A DNA stretch of 38,829 nt from Bacteroidota bacterium. GTDB lineage: Bacteria; Bacteroidota; Bacteroidia; Bacteroidales; FEN-979. This document shows positions 22,178 through 30,952 of the stretch, one piece after another. Location of the stretch: positions 1 to 38,829 of the forward strand of contig JAPLDK010000022.1 of assembly GCA_026391775.1 (NCBI GenBank). Reading direction: 5' to 3'. How positions within the stretch are numbered: position 1 is the stretch's first letter; each line of letters begins with the position of its first letter. The notes beneath the pieces were generated by a model. It was not told where the DNA came from, did no database searches, and was given only the letters and a program-made list of their open reading frames with translations. The translations under genes and the position numbers were made by a program.

Positions 22178-23776
22178 ATGAAGAAGCTTCCTGTATCCAG
22201 TATTTATATTTTTTTTGTTTTTCTTTCTTCAGTGATTGCAGGTTGTTCAGGCACCCAATTCAGTTCAGGAAACGGCAAAAAACTAATCACAGCAGACTTT
22301 CTCTATAAGCAGATCAGTTACCTGGCATCTGATTCAATGAAAGGCAGGAACACACCCAGTCCGCAGCTGGACTCAGCAGCCGCATATATTGTCAGGAATT
22401 TCAGGGATTGGGGAATCCAACCATGGGATGGAAGTTATTTTCAGGAAGTCCCCATTTGTACGGATCAGCTGGGAGATACAAATGAGTTGGCCGTAATCCG
22501 CAACGGGGCAAGTTTTGAACTTACTATTAAATCGGACTATGTTCCATATGATTTCTCATCCGGAACGTCTGTGACTGCAGCTGTGGTTTTTGCCGGATAC
22601 GGCATCACTGCTCCGGAGTATAACTATGATGATTATAAATGGATTGATGCCAAAGGCAAGATCGTTGTCATTTTCAGAAATGAACCACAGAAAGATGACT
22701 CCCTTTCGGTTTTCAAAGGCAAAGAAGACACGAAATATATTTCTTTGAAAGAGAAAATGAAAAATGCCATTCAGCATGGGGCAGCAGGTATGCTGGTTGT
22801 CAACGGCCCCATGCAGTACAGCTCGGTAAAAGCGAGAGGCTTTCCCTGGCCCTCACTATCCAAAGTGATACCAAAAGATGCAGTTCCCCTGCATTTGTGC
22901 ATCGACAATGAAGATCAGATCCCTGCCATACATATAGGCGAGGAAACCGTTAAACTGCTTTTCGGAAGTGTGGATTCCCTTAGACACCTTGAAGCAAGAA
23001 TTGAAAAGGACCTTTCATGCGTTTCCTACGATTTGCCGGACACGAAAGTCAGCATGCATGCCAACATCCTTACAACAGTGTACAATGCGAAGAATGTTGT
23101 AGGCTATATCCAGGGAACCGACCCGGTTTTAAGCAAACAGCTTGTGATCATCGGTGCACATTACGATCATGTGGGATACAAAAAGGAACACAAAGCCGGT
23201 GAAGATTATATTTTCAACGGTGCCGATGATAACGCTTCAGGGACCTCAGGGGTGATGTCGGTGGCCTATGCCTTCAGCAGGATTAAGGAAAAACCCAGGC
23301 GCAGCATAATGTTCATCCTGTTTGCAGGTGAAGAAAAAGGTTTATTCGGATCGAGGTATTATACTACTCATCCCTTGCACCCCCTTGCGTCCACCGTGGC
23401 AATGCTGAACCTGGATATGATCAGCAGAAATTCTCCTGATTCGCTGTATCTTGAAGGCGCCAAACAAAGTCCGGACATCACCAATATCATCAGGAAAGAA
23501 AATAAAAAGACAAAGTTCACCCTGATCGTCAAGAACAGTGATTTTATAGGCGGGAGTGACCACTATTATTTTTATAAGCATAATGTTCCTTTCATGTTTT
23601 ACTTTACAGGCTTGCATAAGGATTATCACCAAGTGGGCGACAGCCCCGACAAGGTTGACTGCAATAAAGCTGCAAGGGTCTCGAGGCTGGTGTTCTATAC
23701 CGCCGGAAAAATATCAAATGAAGAAATCAGATACAGCATCATCCCTATTGAAAGCGATGCTCCAATCGGTCAATAA
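22178..23776 (+). CDS. M28-family metallopeptidase lipoprotein with PA-domain insertion
   Basis: A 532-residue protein starting at the ATG preceded by an in-frame GTG. Its signal ends at SVIAGC, a lipobox. Two-zinc M28 ligands are visible: His328 (IGAHYDHVG), Asp350 (NGADDNASG), Glu385-386 (AGEEKGLFGS), Asp413 (LNLDMIS) and His484 (DYHQVGDSPD). Residues about 120-300 hold a protease-associated domain (AAVVFAGYGITAPEYNYDDY). The family comprises aminopeptidases and related peptidases; exact specificity is unknown. It is divergent from the prolyl oligopeptidase gene and followed after 41 bases by a secreted protein gene and a Xaa-Pro peptidase, probably one operon. Confidence 0.93.
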   Translation: MKKLPVSSIYIFFVFLSSVIAGCSGTQFSSGNGKKLITADFLYKQISYLASDSMKGRNTPSPQLDSAAAYIVRNFRDWGIQPWDGSYFQEVPICTDQLGDTNELAVIRNGASFELTIKSDYVPYDFSSGTSVTAAVVFAGYGITAPEYNYDDYKWIDAKGKIVVIFRNEPQKDDSLSVFKGKEDTKYISLKEKMKNAIQHGAAGMLVVNGPMQYSSVKARGFPWPSLSKVIPKDAVPLHLCIDNEDQIPAIHIGEETVKLLFGSVDSLRHLEARIEKDLSCVSYDLPDTKVSMHANILTTVYNAKNVVGYIQGTDPVLSKQLVIIGAHYDHVGYKKEHKAGEDYIFNGADDNASGTSGVMSVAYAFSRIKEKPRRSIMFILFAGEEKGLFGSRYYTTHPLHPLASTVAMLNLDMISRNSPDSLYLEGAKQSPDITNIIRKENKKTKFTLIVKNSDFIGGSDHYYFYKHNVPFMFYFTGLHKDYHQVGDSPDKVDCNKAARVSRLVFYTAGKISNEEIRYSIIPIESDAPIGQ

Positions 23777-23817
23777 AAAATATTTAAACGAATAAACGAT
23801 CCAATAAATCTGAAAAA

Positions 23818-24657
23818 ATGAAGACCAAATCAGTAATGATGATCGTCGCATTAGTTCTTGTGATGATTAATGTACAAGTAAGAGCCCAGGAAAAATTCAA
23901 ACTGGGATACAAAATGGAAAAAGGCAAAACTTACAGGTACGGACAGACTAATATTATTGAAACCACCCAGGAAATGGGAGGACAGGAGATGAAAATGAAT
24001 ACCGACGCACATTCCATCCTGAAATATGATATTGAGAGTGTTTCGGCAGAAGGCACGATGAGCCTGGTATATTCGTACGAAGAAGTTAAATTTCATATGA
24101 AGGGAATGGGCAGGGACACAACCATGGACATGAAGGATACAGCAAACAAACTGGTCAGGGCCCAGCTGACAATCATCGGAAAGCTTATTAAAGAACCTTC
24201 TAAGGACACAGCAAAAACAGGAAAATCTTCACTTTCCATGGGTTCCCTTGCAACTGTAAACTTCACCAGACTTCCGGATCATGAAGTCGGGATCGGAGAA
24301 AAATGGTCCAGGGTTTCCACCGATACCACCGACATGGGAGAAGGCCAGATAGTGTATAAAAAGAACATTGAATATATCCTGACAGGCAAGGAAACAAAGG
24401 GGACTCACGAATGTGTTAAGATAGAATACAAAGGCACCATGGAAATTACAGGCAAGATGAAGCAGATGGGTATGGACCTGGTTATGGAAGGCAACGGAGA
24501 TATGTCCGGCACAGTTTGGTTCGATCCCGTCCTGGGCCTGATGATCGATGGACTTGACAACAATACCGTAGATATAACAATGGCGCTGACCGGGCAGCAG
24601 CAGATGACCATCCCGATGACACAAAAGATGACTACAACCCAAAGTCTCAGGGAATAA
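23818..24657 (+). CDS. Secreted Met-rich protein of unknown function (DUF6263-like)
   Basis: A 279-residue protein with a signal peptide (residues 1-23, cleaved near VRAQ-E) and otherwise beta-rich, soluble character. Its opening after the signal, FKLGYKMEKGKTYRYGQTN, and the closing pattern around GTVWFDPVLGLM resemble DUF6263-type periplasmic proteins, a loose match from memory. There are 26 methionines in 279 residues, which is high. One in-frame cysteine (THECVKIEY). It sits between two peptidase genes, and its stop codon is directly followed by the start of the next gene, indicating co-translation. No function can be assigned. Confidence 0.8.
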   Translation: MKTKSVMMIVALVLVMINVQVRAQEKFKLGYKMEKGKTYRYGQTNIIETTQEMGGQEMKMNTDAHSILKYDIESVSAEGTMSLVYSYEEVKFHMKGMGRDTTMDMKDTANKLVRAQLTIIGKLIKEPSKDTAKTGKSSLSMGSLATVNFTRLPDHEVGIGEKWSRVSTDTTDMGEGQIVYKKNIEYILTGKETKGTHECVKIEYKGTMEITGKMKQMGMDLVMEGNGDMSGTVWFDPVLGLMIDGLDNNTVDITMALTGQQQMTIPMTQKMTTTQSLRE

Positions 24658-25956
24658 ATGCGCAAAGTATTATTTTTTCTCGTTATCTGGCTGATGGCAT
24701 TTTCCGCTCGTGGCCAGGATTGTGAAAGGCCAGGGAGCAACCCCGGGGATATCCTTGCACGCAGGAAGGTTTTGCTTAATCTGATGGATTCCACTATGGC
24801 CCTGGTGATGAAAGCGGCAGATGCCGACTATGATATCGACATCGACCCTTACCGCCAGAGCCCCGATTTTTTCAATCTTACAGGCATAGATGAGTCGGGG
24901 TATAAGGTAATATTCACCCCCAGGGGATACAGCTTCGGGGCCCGGATAAAAAATGTCCTGATCTTTACTTTTCCCGACCAGTTGACAGAACCTGTGGTGT
25001 TGTCAGCTTCCGACACCCTTCTCAATGAGAAATTTTTTGAGCCTGCGTTGGCGGAAATTTCCAGGGGCCTTAAAACCCTTTACTATTATCCGGTTCCTAA
25101 ACTATCCAACGACTGGCTCAATGGGAAAGTGGTGATCAGTGAGCGAGAGACTAAAAAAACCTTCGAGCTGTCGCATCCGGGGGTAAAGTTGAAGCCGGCA
25201 TCTAAATTATTTATTGCCCTACGGCAGATCAAAACAGAGCGGGAAGCTGAATTTACGCGCAGGGCTATCACAATGACCGGCGACGGGATCATATCGGTGA
25301 TGAAGCAATGTAAACCGGGAATGTATGAATATGAGTTGCAGGCTATCATTGAATATGAAGCAAAACGCCAGGGTGCCGAAAGTATGGCCTTTGCTTCAAT
25401 TATTGGTTCCGGAACAAACAACCTGATCCTTCATTACGATAAAAATGTCTGCCGCATGAACAAAGGGGATCTTGTTGTGATGGATGTGGGTGCCAGGTAT
25501 GGGGAATTTTGCGCTGATATTACGAGGACAATTCCGGTTTCCGGGAGGTTCACATCTGATCAGACAGTGATCTACCAGGCCGTGCTTGAGATCCAGAAGA
25601 CTCTGATCGATATGATCAGGCCGGGGATTACCTTGAGGGACCTGGATAAAAGGACAACACAACTGACCCGAAAGAAGGGCTATGTCAATTACATTCTTCA
25701 TTCCGTGACCCATCCTCTTGGCCTTGTAGTGCATGACCTTGCCTCAGGTGACACCTTACGCCCCGGGATGATCATTACCGTGGAACCCGGGATCTACATT
25801 CCTGTAAACGACACCGTTCAGCCGGTTACCAGCAGAGGGTTTGGCGTACGTATCGAGGATGATGTTCTCGTTACTGCCAATGGCCATGATCTGCTGTCTA
25901 AAGGAATCCCGAAAGAAATTGCGGAGATTGAAAAACTGATGAAAAAGAAGAAATAG
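24658..25956 (+). CDS. Exported M24B Xaa-Pro aminopeptidase/dipeptidase
   Basis: A 432-residue protein with a signal peptide (cleaved near ARGQ-D) and the pita-bread peptidase fold. The dinuclear metal ligands are Asp276 (VMDVGARYG), Asp287 (ADITRT), His352 (THPLGLVVHD), Glu376 (TVEPGIYIP) and Glu400 (VRIEDDV), all present. The N-terminal creatinase-like domain (residues about 30-180) is retained. It removes N-terminal residues linked to proline or splits Xaa-Pro dipeptides. With a prolyl oligopeptidase and an M28 enzyme next door it fits stepwise breakdown of proline-containing peptides outside the cytoplasm. Most relatives are cytoplasmic, and the signal peptide makes this one extracytoplasmic. 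It converges with hutU after 12 bases. Confidence 0.93.
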   Translation: MRKVLFFLVIWLMAFSARGQDCERPGSNPGDILARRKVLLNLMDSTMALVMKAADADYDIDIDPYRQSPDFFNLTGIDESGYKVIFTPRGYSFGARIKNVLIFTFPDQLTEPVVLSASDTLLNEKFFEPALAEISRGLKTLYYYPVPKLSNDWLNGKVVISERETKKTFELSHPGVKLKPASKLFIALRQIKTEREAEFTRRAITMTGDGIISVMKQCKPGMYEYELQAIIEYEAKRQGAESMAFASIIGSGTNNLILHYDKNVCRMNKGDLVVMDVGARYGEFCADITRTIPVSGRFTSDQTVIYQAVLEIQKTLIDMIRPGITLRDLDKRTTQLTRKKGYVNYILHSVTHPLGLVVHDLASGDTLRPGMIITVEPGIYIPVNDTVQPVTSRGFGVRIEDDVLVTANGHDLLSKGIPKEIAEIEKLMKKKK

Positions 25957-25968
25957 CAGGGGGCCGGA

Positions 25969-27966
25969 TCAAAACAAGTCTTTCAGCAAAGAATCTTCTA
26001 CCTTATTCGGAAGTGTAACCTGTAATCCGGGGTTATCAGCCATGGCTCTTTTAATGGCAAAGATGGCTTCATCATTGCGTGCCCATGCCCTGCGGGAAAT
26101 GCCGTTATTCACATCCCAATGCAGCATGGAACGCAGGCGGCGGTCTGCATCGGCTGACCCATCGAGCACCATTCCAAAGCCTCCGTTGATGACCTCACCC
26201 CAGCCAACTCCCCCTCCGTTGTGCAGGGAAACCCATGTAGCCCCGCGGAAGCTGTCACCAATCACATTTTGTACCGCCATATCGGCAGTAAAAGATGATC
26301 CGTCGTAAATGTTGGAGGTTTCACGGAATGGGGAATCAGTCCCCGACACATCATGATGGTCTCTCCCGAGAACCACCGGTGCCGAAATTTCTCCACTGCA
26401 TATAGCATCGTTGAACGCAGCTGCAATTTTTGTCCGGCCTTCGCAGTCGGCATAAAGTATTCGGGCCTGTGACCCCACGACCATCCTGTTATTGCCCGCT
26501 TCACGTATCCAGTGAATATTATCCCTCATCTGCAGCTGTATCTCTTTGGGCGATCCGCACGCGATCTCCTCCATAACGTCTCCTGCAATCTTGTCGGTAA
26601 TCTCCAGATCTTTGGGGTCGCCTGATGTGCAAACCCATCGGAAAGGCCCGAATCCGTAATCAAAGAAAAGGGGGCCCATAATATCCTGAACATACGATGG
26701 ATAAATGAATGTGCCATCGGCCTTCATCACATCGGCTCCGGCCCGGCCTGCTTCGAGAAGAAAGGCATTGCCATAATCCCAGAAGTACATTCCGTTCGCA
26801 GTCATGCAGTTTATTGCAGCCACCTGACGGCGGAGGGATTTCTGAACTTCTTCACGGAATTTAGCCGGATCCCTGACCATGAGCACATTGGATTCTTCCA
26901 GTGTAAGGCCGGCAGGGTAATATCCCCCCGCCCACGGATTGTGCAATGAAGTTTGGTCAGACCCCAATTCTATTGGTATATTCTCTTCCGCAAGTTTCTC
27001 CCATAAGTCAACAATATTGCCCTGGTAGGCAAGGGAAACAGCTTCCTTATCCGATCTTGCCCTGAGCATTCTAAAGATGAGCAGGTCCAGGTCGGTATAG
27101 ACTTCATCTACCCATCCCTGTGAATGCCGTTTACCCACAGCCCAGGGATTGATCTCAGCCACAACACCTATTGCACCAGCGATAACCGATGCTTTGGCCT
27201 GGGCACCTGACATACCTCCCAGGCCAGAGGTGACGAAGATCTTGCCACGGATATCGCCTGAAGCCTGTCGCCGGGCTGCATTCAATATTGTTATCGTTGT
27301 GCCGTGGACAATACCCTGGGGGCCTATATACATGTAAGAACCAGCAGTCATCTGGCCATACTGGGTGACCCCGAGTGCGTTAAAACGTTCCCAGTCGTCG
27401 GGTTTGCTGTAGTTTGGGACCATCATGCCGTTGGTGACCACCATCCTTGGAGCATCTTTATGTGACGGGTAAAGGCCCATCGGATGCCCCGAATACATGA
27501 CCAGTGTTTGTTCACCGGTCATGGCAGCAAGGTATTTCATAGTAATGAGGTACTGTGCCCAGTTCTGGAAAACTGCACCGTTTCCTCCATAGCTGATGAG
27601 CTCGTGCGGATGCTGGGCGACCGCCGGGTCAAGGTTGTTCTGGATCATAAGCATCACGGCTGCTGCCTGAATTGAATTGCAGGGATACTCATTTATCGTC
27701 CGGGCATGCATGGCATACGCCGGTCTGAATCGGTACATATAAATGCGGCCATATTTCCCAAGCTCTTGAGCGAATTCCCCAGCGAGAACCCCGTGGAAAC
27801 GAGCGGGGAAATATCTCAATGCATTCCGTACCGCAAGTTTCTTTTCATCCACATTCAATATATTTTTTCTAACTGGAACATGGCTGACGGTCGCATCAAA
27901 AGGCGGGAGTGAAGGCAATTCAGAGGGAATTCCCTGGAGTATTTGCTGTTTAAAGTCCATATTCAT
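25969..27966 (-). CDS. hutU: Urocanate hydratase
   Basis: The 665-residue product carries the urocanase landmarks: ELISYGGNGAVFQNWAQY, MYSGHPMGLYPSH, GPQGIVHGTTITILNA, the NAD-binding GLGGMSGAQAKASVIAG, and the ending WVSLHNGGGVGWGEVINGGF. The length is nearer the roughly 670-residue eukaryote/Bacteroidota form than the 550-residue proteobacterial form. It adds water to urocanate to give imidazolonepropionate in histidine breakdown. No hutH, hutI or ftcD is in the window, so the pathway must be completed elsewhere. Two ATGs (27966 and 27960) could start translation. It is the last gene of an operon with an ECF sigma factor and a glycosyltransferase, which is an odd combination. Confidence 0.95.
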   Translation of the reverse strand: MNMDFKQQILQGIPSELPSLPPFDATVSHVPVRKNILNVDEKKLAVRNALRYFPARFHGVLAGEFAQELGKYGRIYMYRFRPAYAMHARTINEYPCNSIQAAAVMLMIQNNLDPAVAQHPHELISYGGNGAVFQNWAQYLITMKYLAAMTGEQTLVMYSGHPMGLYPSHKDAPRMVVTNGMMVPNYSKPDDWERFNALGVTQYGQMTAGSYMYIGPQGIVHGTTITILNAARRQASGDIRGKIFVTSGLGGMSGAQAKASVIAGAIGVVAEINPWAVGKRHSQGWVDEVYTDLDLLIFRMLRARSDKEAVSLAYQGNIVDLWEKLAEENIPIELGSDQTSLHNPWAGGYYPAGLTLEESNVLMVRDPAKFREEVQKSLRRQVAAINCMTANGMYFWDYGNAFLLEAGRAGADVMKADGTFIYPSYVQDIMGPLFFDYGFGPFRWVCTSGDPKDLEITDKIAGDVMEEIACGSPKEIQLQMRDNIHWIREAGNNRMVVGSQARILYADCEGRTKIAAAFNDAICSGEISAPVVLGRDHHDVSGTDSPFRETSNIYDGSSFTADMAVQNVIGDSFRGATWVSLHNGGGVGWGEVINGGFGMVLDGSADADRRLRSMLHWDVNNGISRRAWARNDEAIFAIKRAMADNPGLQVTLPNKVEDSLLKDLF

Positions 27967-27974
27967 GTATTAAA

Positions 27975-27990
27975 TAGCGAAGTGGCGAGA
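27975..27990. repeat. Two TAGYGAAA-type octamers in the sigma-hutU spacer
   Basis: Octamers begin at 27975 and 27983 and fill most of the 24-base gap; they end exactly at the sigma gene's stop codon (27991-27993). Same family as at 7545. Confidence 0.65.
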
Positions 27991-28599
27991 CTATATCTTA
28001 TCCTGTGAGTCTTTCAGGATCTGGTAGAGAAGGTCGCGGGCCCTGAAAAGCTGGGCCTTTACAGTGCCAAGAGGAAGGTCAAGGGAAGAAGCGATCTCCT
28101 CATAGGACCATTCCTTGAAATATCTCATCTCGATCAGCTGGCGATAATGCGGTTTGAGCTTCTCAACTACATCGTGCATCAGCTGTACTTTCTGCTTGGC
28201 AATAACATGTTCCTCCGGATCGGGAGTCGTAGAGGGGATATTTGAAGGAAGATCCGAAGATTCTTCCTCATCGCCCCACTCATAATCGGTAAACTGGATC
28301 CTCCTGCTTTTCCTTAGAAAGTCAATACAGTTGTTGGCGCCTATTTTAAACAGCCAGGTACTGAAAGCATAATCGGGGGTGTATTGGGCAAGATTCCTGA
28401 ATGCCTTTCCAAATGCCTCAATAGTCAGGTCTTCCGCATCAACCGCATTGCCGGTCATTTTCAGCATCATGAAATACAGTGAATCCCGGTAATTATTGAG
28501 CAGTTCCGCATAGGCCTTCTGATCACCCTCTTTGAGTGCCAGTTGTACAAGGCGGTAATCCCTCTGCCCTTTATCAGTAAGATGGTTCGCTATTTCCAT
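27991..28599 (-). CDS. ECF-type RNA polymerase sigma factor (RpoE-like)
   Basis: A 202-residue sigma-70 family protein. Region 2 spans about 25-95 (YRDSLYFMMLKMTGNAVDAE, FSTWLFKIGANNCIDFLRKS) and region 4 about 140-195 (PHYRQLIEMRYFKEWSYEEI, LDLPLGTVKAQLFRARDLL), with an acidic linker. No anti-sigma gene lies next to it, unlike the other sigma operon in this window. Its start overlaps the end of the glycosyltransferase gene by ten bases and hutU follows after 24, so it is the middle of an operon. This type is widespread in Bacteroidota and often lacks a dedicated anti-sigma partner. Confidence 0.93.
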   Translation of the reverse strand: MEIANHLTDKGQRDYRLVQLALKEGDQKAYAELLNNYRDSLYFMMLKMTGNAVDAEDLTIEAFGKAFRNLAQYTPDYAFSTWLFKIGANNCIDFLRKSRRIQFTDYEWGDEEESSDLPSNIPSTTPDPEEHVIAKQKVQLMHDVVEKLKPHYRQLIEMRYFKEWSYEEIASSLDLPLGTVKAQLFRARDLLYQILKDSQDKI

Positions 28600-29723
28600 T
28601 TATTCGGTCTGCGGAAAAGGTTCGTAATGCCGATACCAATATTCAGTAACAAAAGTACAATTTCCAGCAATGGAATAAAAAGGATAAGATCATTTTCCTT
28701 GAGCTGCCTGAAACAGCATGAAAGGATCAGGTACTGGATGACCGCTCTCAGAACAAACAGGCCGAGCACCGGGAATATGGAGAAATTCAGAGCCAGTACC
28801 AGCACAAAGAAGAAATAGAAAAAAAACAGGCTGAAAGAGTATGATCCAAGCAGGAACCTGTGAATAAAGCGGTAATGCGTGGACGTAGTAAGATGACGCC
28901 TTTTCTGTGTTACCCAGTGGCTGAATGTCTTCTTCGGTTCTGAAATGGTAAAACTGTTTGGATGCACGACCACCGAGGTGTTTGATTTTTTTGCCACCCG
29001 GTTTATAAAAAGATCATCATCACCTGATCGTATCTTGTAGTGCTGGATAAATCCCTGGTTATCGTAAAAGAAGGATTTCAGGTAAGAGAGGTTTCTTCCA
29101 ACCCCCATATAAGGCAGGCCCGCGAGGGCATAGGAAAGATACTGTGTCGCAACATGGGCAGTGTCGAAGCGGATGAGTTTGTTAAGCAAGCCTTTAGTAC
29201 GGGTATATGGACTGTACCCTAGTATAATTTTAATTCCTGTGATGTAGGCTGATTGCATATTCGCGATCCAGAAAGGTGAGGATGGTTTGCAGTCGGCATC
29301 CGTGAGCAATACCTTATCATATTTCGCTGACTTAATCCCTATTGCAAGAGGGAATTTTTTACCTGTGAAAAAATTCATATCCTTCTGAATTTCAATACTC
29401 TTCAGGTTCGGATATTCCTTCTGTAAATCTGAAAGCAGGTATGAGCTTTCATCATCGGAGGCATGGTTTACAACCAGCACTTCAAACTCGGGATAGTCCT
29501 GTTCAAGGATAAGAGGCAGGTTTGCTTTGAGGTTGTAATATTCATTATGCGCACAGATTACCACCGAAACACCCTCTTTTGACTGGCCGGAAACCGGTCC
29601 CTTATACCTTGCAAGCCTAAGGAAAATTACGAGGTAATATACTATCTGGATAAGGAAAAAGCAGGACAGAATGATCAGCAATGCCAGTGGGATAGTGTCT
29701 AAATTTACAAGCCTGTCAAGCAT
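28590..29723 (-). CDS. Membrane glycosyltransferase, family 2
   Basis: A 377-residue protein with an N-terminal membrane helix (about 13-35), a GT2 catalytic domain (VSVVICAHNEYYNLKANLP; DxD-like LLTDADCKPSS; acceptor-side SGDDDLFINR; QKRRH near residue 275), and three or so C-terminal membrane segments (about 290-365). It transfers a sugar from a nucleotide-sugar to an acceptor at the cytoplasmic face, probably for envelope glycans; the acceptor is unknown. It is the first gene of a minus-strand operon, with a TAnnTTTG element 26 bases upstream of its ATG. It is divergent from tgt. Confidence 0.9.
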   Translation of the reverse strand: MLDRLVNLDTIPLALLIILSCFFLIQIVYYLVIFLRLARYKGPVSGQSKEGVSVVICAHNEYYNLKANLPLILEQDYPEFEVLVVNHASDDESSYLLSDLQKEYPNLKSIEIQKDMNFFTGKKFPLAIGIKSAKYDKVLLTDADCKPSSPFWIANMQSAYITGIKIILGYSPYTRTKGLLNKLIRFDTAHVATQYLSYALAGLPYMGVGRNLSYLKSFFYDNQGFIQHYKIRSGDDDLFINRVAKKSNTSVVVHPNSFTISEPKKTFSHWVTQKRRHLTTSTHYRFIHRFLLGSYSFSLFFFYFFFVLVLALNFSIFPVLGLFVLRAVIQYLILSCCFRQLKENDLILFIPLLEIVLLLLNIGIGITNLFRRPNKWK

Positions 29724-29748
29724 TTAACAAGTTTTAATTGCATGCCGG

Positions 29749-29756
29749 CAAAGATA
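29749..29756 (-). promoter_or_regulatory. Putative -7 promoter element for the GT2-sigma-hutU operon
   Basis: CAAAGATA reads TATCTTTG on the minus strand, giving a leader of about 20 bases before 29723. No -33 TTTG at the right distance. Confidence 0.4.
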
Positions 29757-29778
29757 TTCAGAATCCCGTATAAAAACC

Positions 29779-29786
29779 TACCTTTG
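29779..29786 (+). promoter_or_regulatory. Putative -7 promoter element for tgt operon
   Basis: TACCTTTG fits TAnnTTTG; predicted leader about 27 bases before the ATG at 29819. Divergent from the element at 29749-29756, 22 bases apart. No -33 match. Confidence 0.4.
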
Positions 29787-29818
29787 TCGATAAATAGGCA
29801 GCTTGGTGAATATCACTG

Positions 29819-30949
29819 ATGAATTTCAGAATTGAACATCGCGATCCCGGAAGCTCAGCCAGGGCCGGGTCACTGATCACTGATCATGGTTTGGTTCACA
29901 CCCCCTTTTTTATGCCGGTAGGTACAGCAGGGGCAGTGAAGGCATTGCATATCAGGGATCTCAGGGACGAGATAAGGGCAGAGATCATGCTCAGCAATAC
30001 TTACCACCTTTACCTTCGTCCGGGTAACAGGATCATTTCCGAAGCTGGCGGTTTGCATAAATTCAACAATTGGGACCGGCCTATCCTAACCGACAGCGGA
30101 GGTTTTCAGATCTATTCCCTCACCGATATCCGAAAGATTACCGATGAAGGCGTCGTTTTCCAGTCACATATCGATGGCTCAAGGCATCATTTCACCCCGG
30201 AATCCGCTATTGACATACAACGTTCGCTTGGAGCGGATATCATAATGGCCTTCGATGAATGCACTCCTTATCCCTGCGAATACGAGTATGCAAAAAAGTC
30301 CTTGAAACGAACCCATAAGTGGCTTGACCGCTGTCTTGAACACTTTAACAGAACCGAATGTGCCCACGGTTACTCCCAGTCCCTGTTTCCCATTGTCCAG
30401 GGAAGTACGTTTGAGGATCTCAGGATGCAGTCCGCAGAATACATTGCTTCAAAAGAAGCTGCTGGTTATGCCATCGGAGGCCTTTCTGTAGGAGAACCTG
30501 CAAAGATCATGTATACCCTCACGGGCCTGGTTTGCAACATACTGCCTCAGGAAAAACCGAGGTACCTTATGGGTGTCGGAACACCGGCTAACATCCTGGA
30601 AAGCATCGCACTGGGCATCGATATGTTCGATTGCGTTATCCCGACCAGGAACGGCAGGAATGGCATGCTGTTTACGAGGGATGGCATCATCAATATCAAG
30701 AATGAAAAGTGGAAAGATGACTTTTCGCCTGTTGAAGCTGCGGGAGAAGTGTTTTCAGACATACAGCATTCAAAGGCATTTCTCAGGCATCTTTTCATTT
30801 CTGGGGAAATGCTTGCCGCTATGATAGCGACCATGCATAATCTCGGCTTTTATATCTGGCTGATGAAGGAGGCACGAAAACATATACAGGAAGGTGATTT
30901 TGCGAAATGGAAAGCGGAGATGGTCGTGAAGCTGATGAGCAGACTTTGA
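29819..30949 (+). CDS. tgt: Queuine tRNA-ribosyltransferase lacking the three zinc cysteines
   Basis: The 376-residue enzyme exchanges guanine for a 7-deazaguanine base at position 34 of tRNAs with GUN anticodons. Family blocks are complete: SNTYHLYLRPG, LTDSGGFQIYSL with Asp92, FDECTPYP, GGLSVGEP, RYLMGVGTP and IDMFDCVIPTRNGRNG with nucleophile Asp271. In E. coli the zinc site is CxCxxC plus a histidine. Here the matching positions are Gly309, Val311 and Asp314, while the histidine (His340, in MHNLGF) remains. From memory the same loss occurs in other Bacteroidota Tgt proteins, so it is a lineage trait rather than a local defect. It is the first gene of a likely operon with a GT39 enzyme and an LptF/G-like permease. 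Confidence 0.95.
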   Translation: MNFRIEHRDPGSSARAGSLITDHGLVHTPFFMPVGTAGAVKALHIRDLRDEIRAEIMLSNTYHLYLRPGNRIISEAGGLHKFNNWDRPILTDSGGFQIYSLTDIRKITDEGVVFQSHIDGSRHHFTPESAIDIQRSLGADIIMAFDECTPYPCEYEYAKKSLKRTHKWLDRCLEHFNRTECAHGYSQSLFPIVQGSTFEDLRMQSAEYIASKEAAGYAIGGLSVGEPAKIMYTLTGLVCNILPQEKPRYLMGVGTPANILESIALGIDMFDCVIPTRNGRNGMLFTRDGIINIKNEKWKDDFSPVEAAGEVFSDIQHSKAFLRHLFISGEMLAAMIATMHNLGFYIWLMKEARKHIQEGDFAKWKAEMVVKLMSRL

Positions 30950-30952
30950 TAA

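Noticed and set aside
24229-24642. A 137-residue minus-strand reading frame
   Set aside because: Shadow of the Met-rich gene on the plus strand; ATG-rich codons on one strand make long frames on the other.
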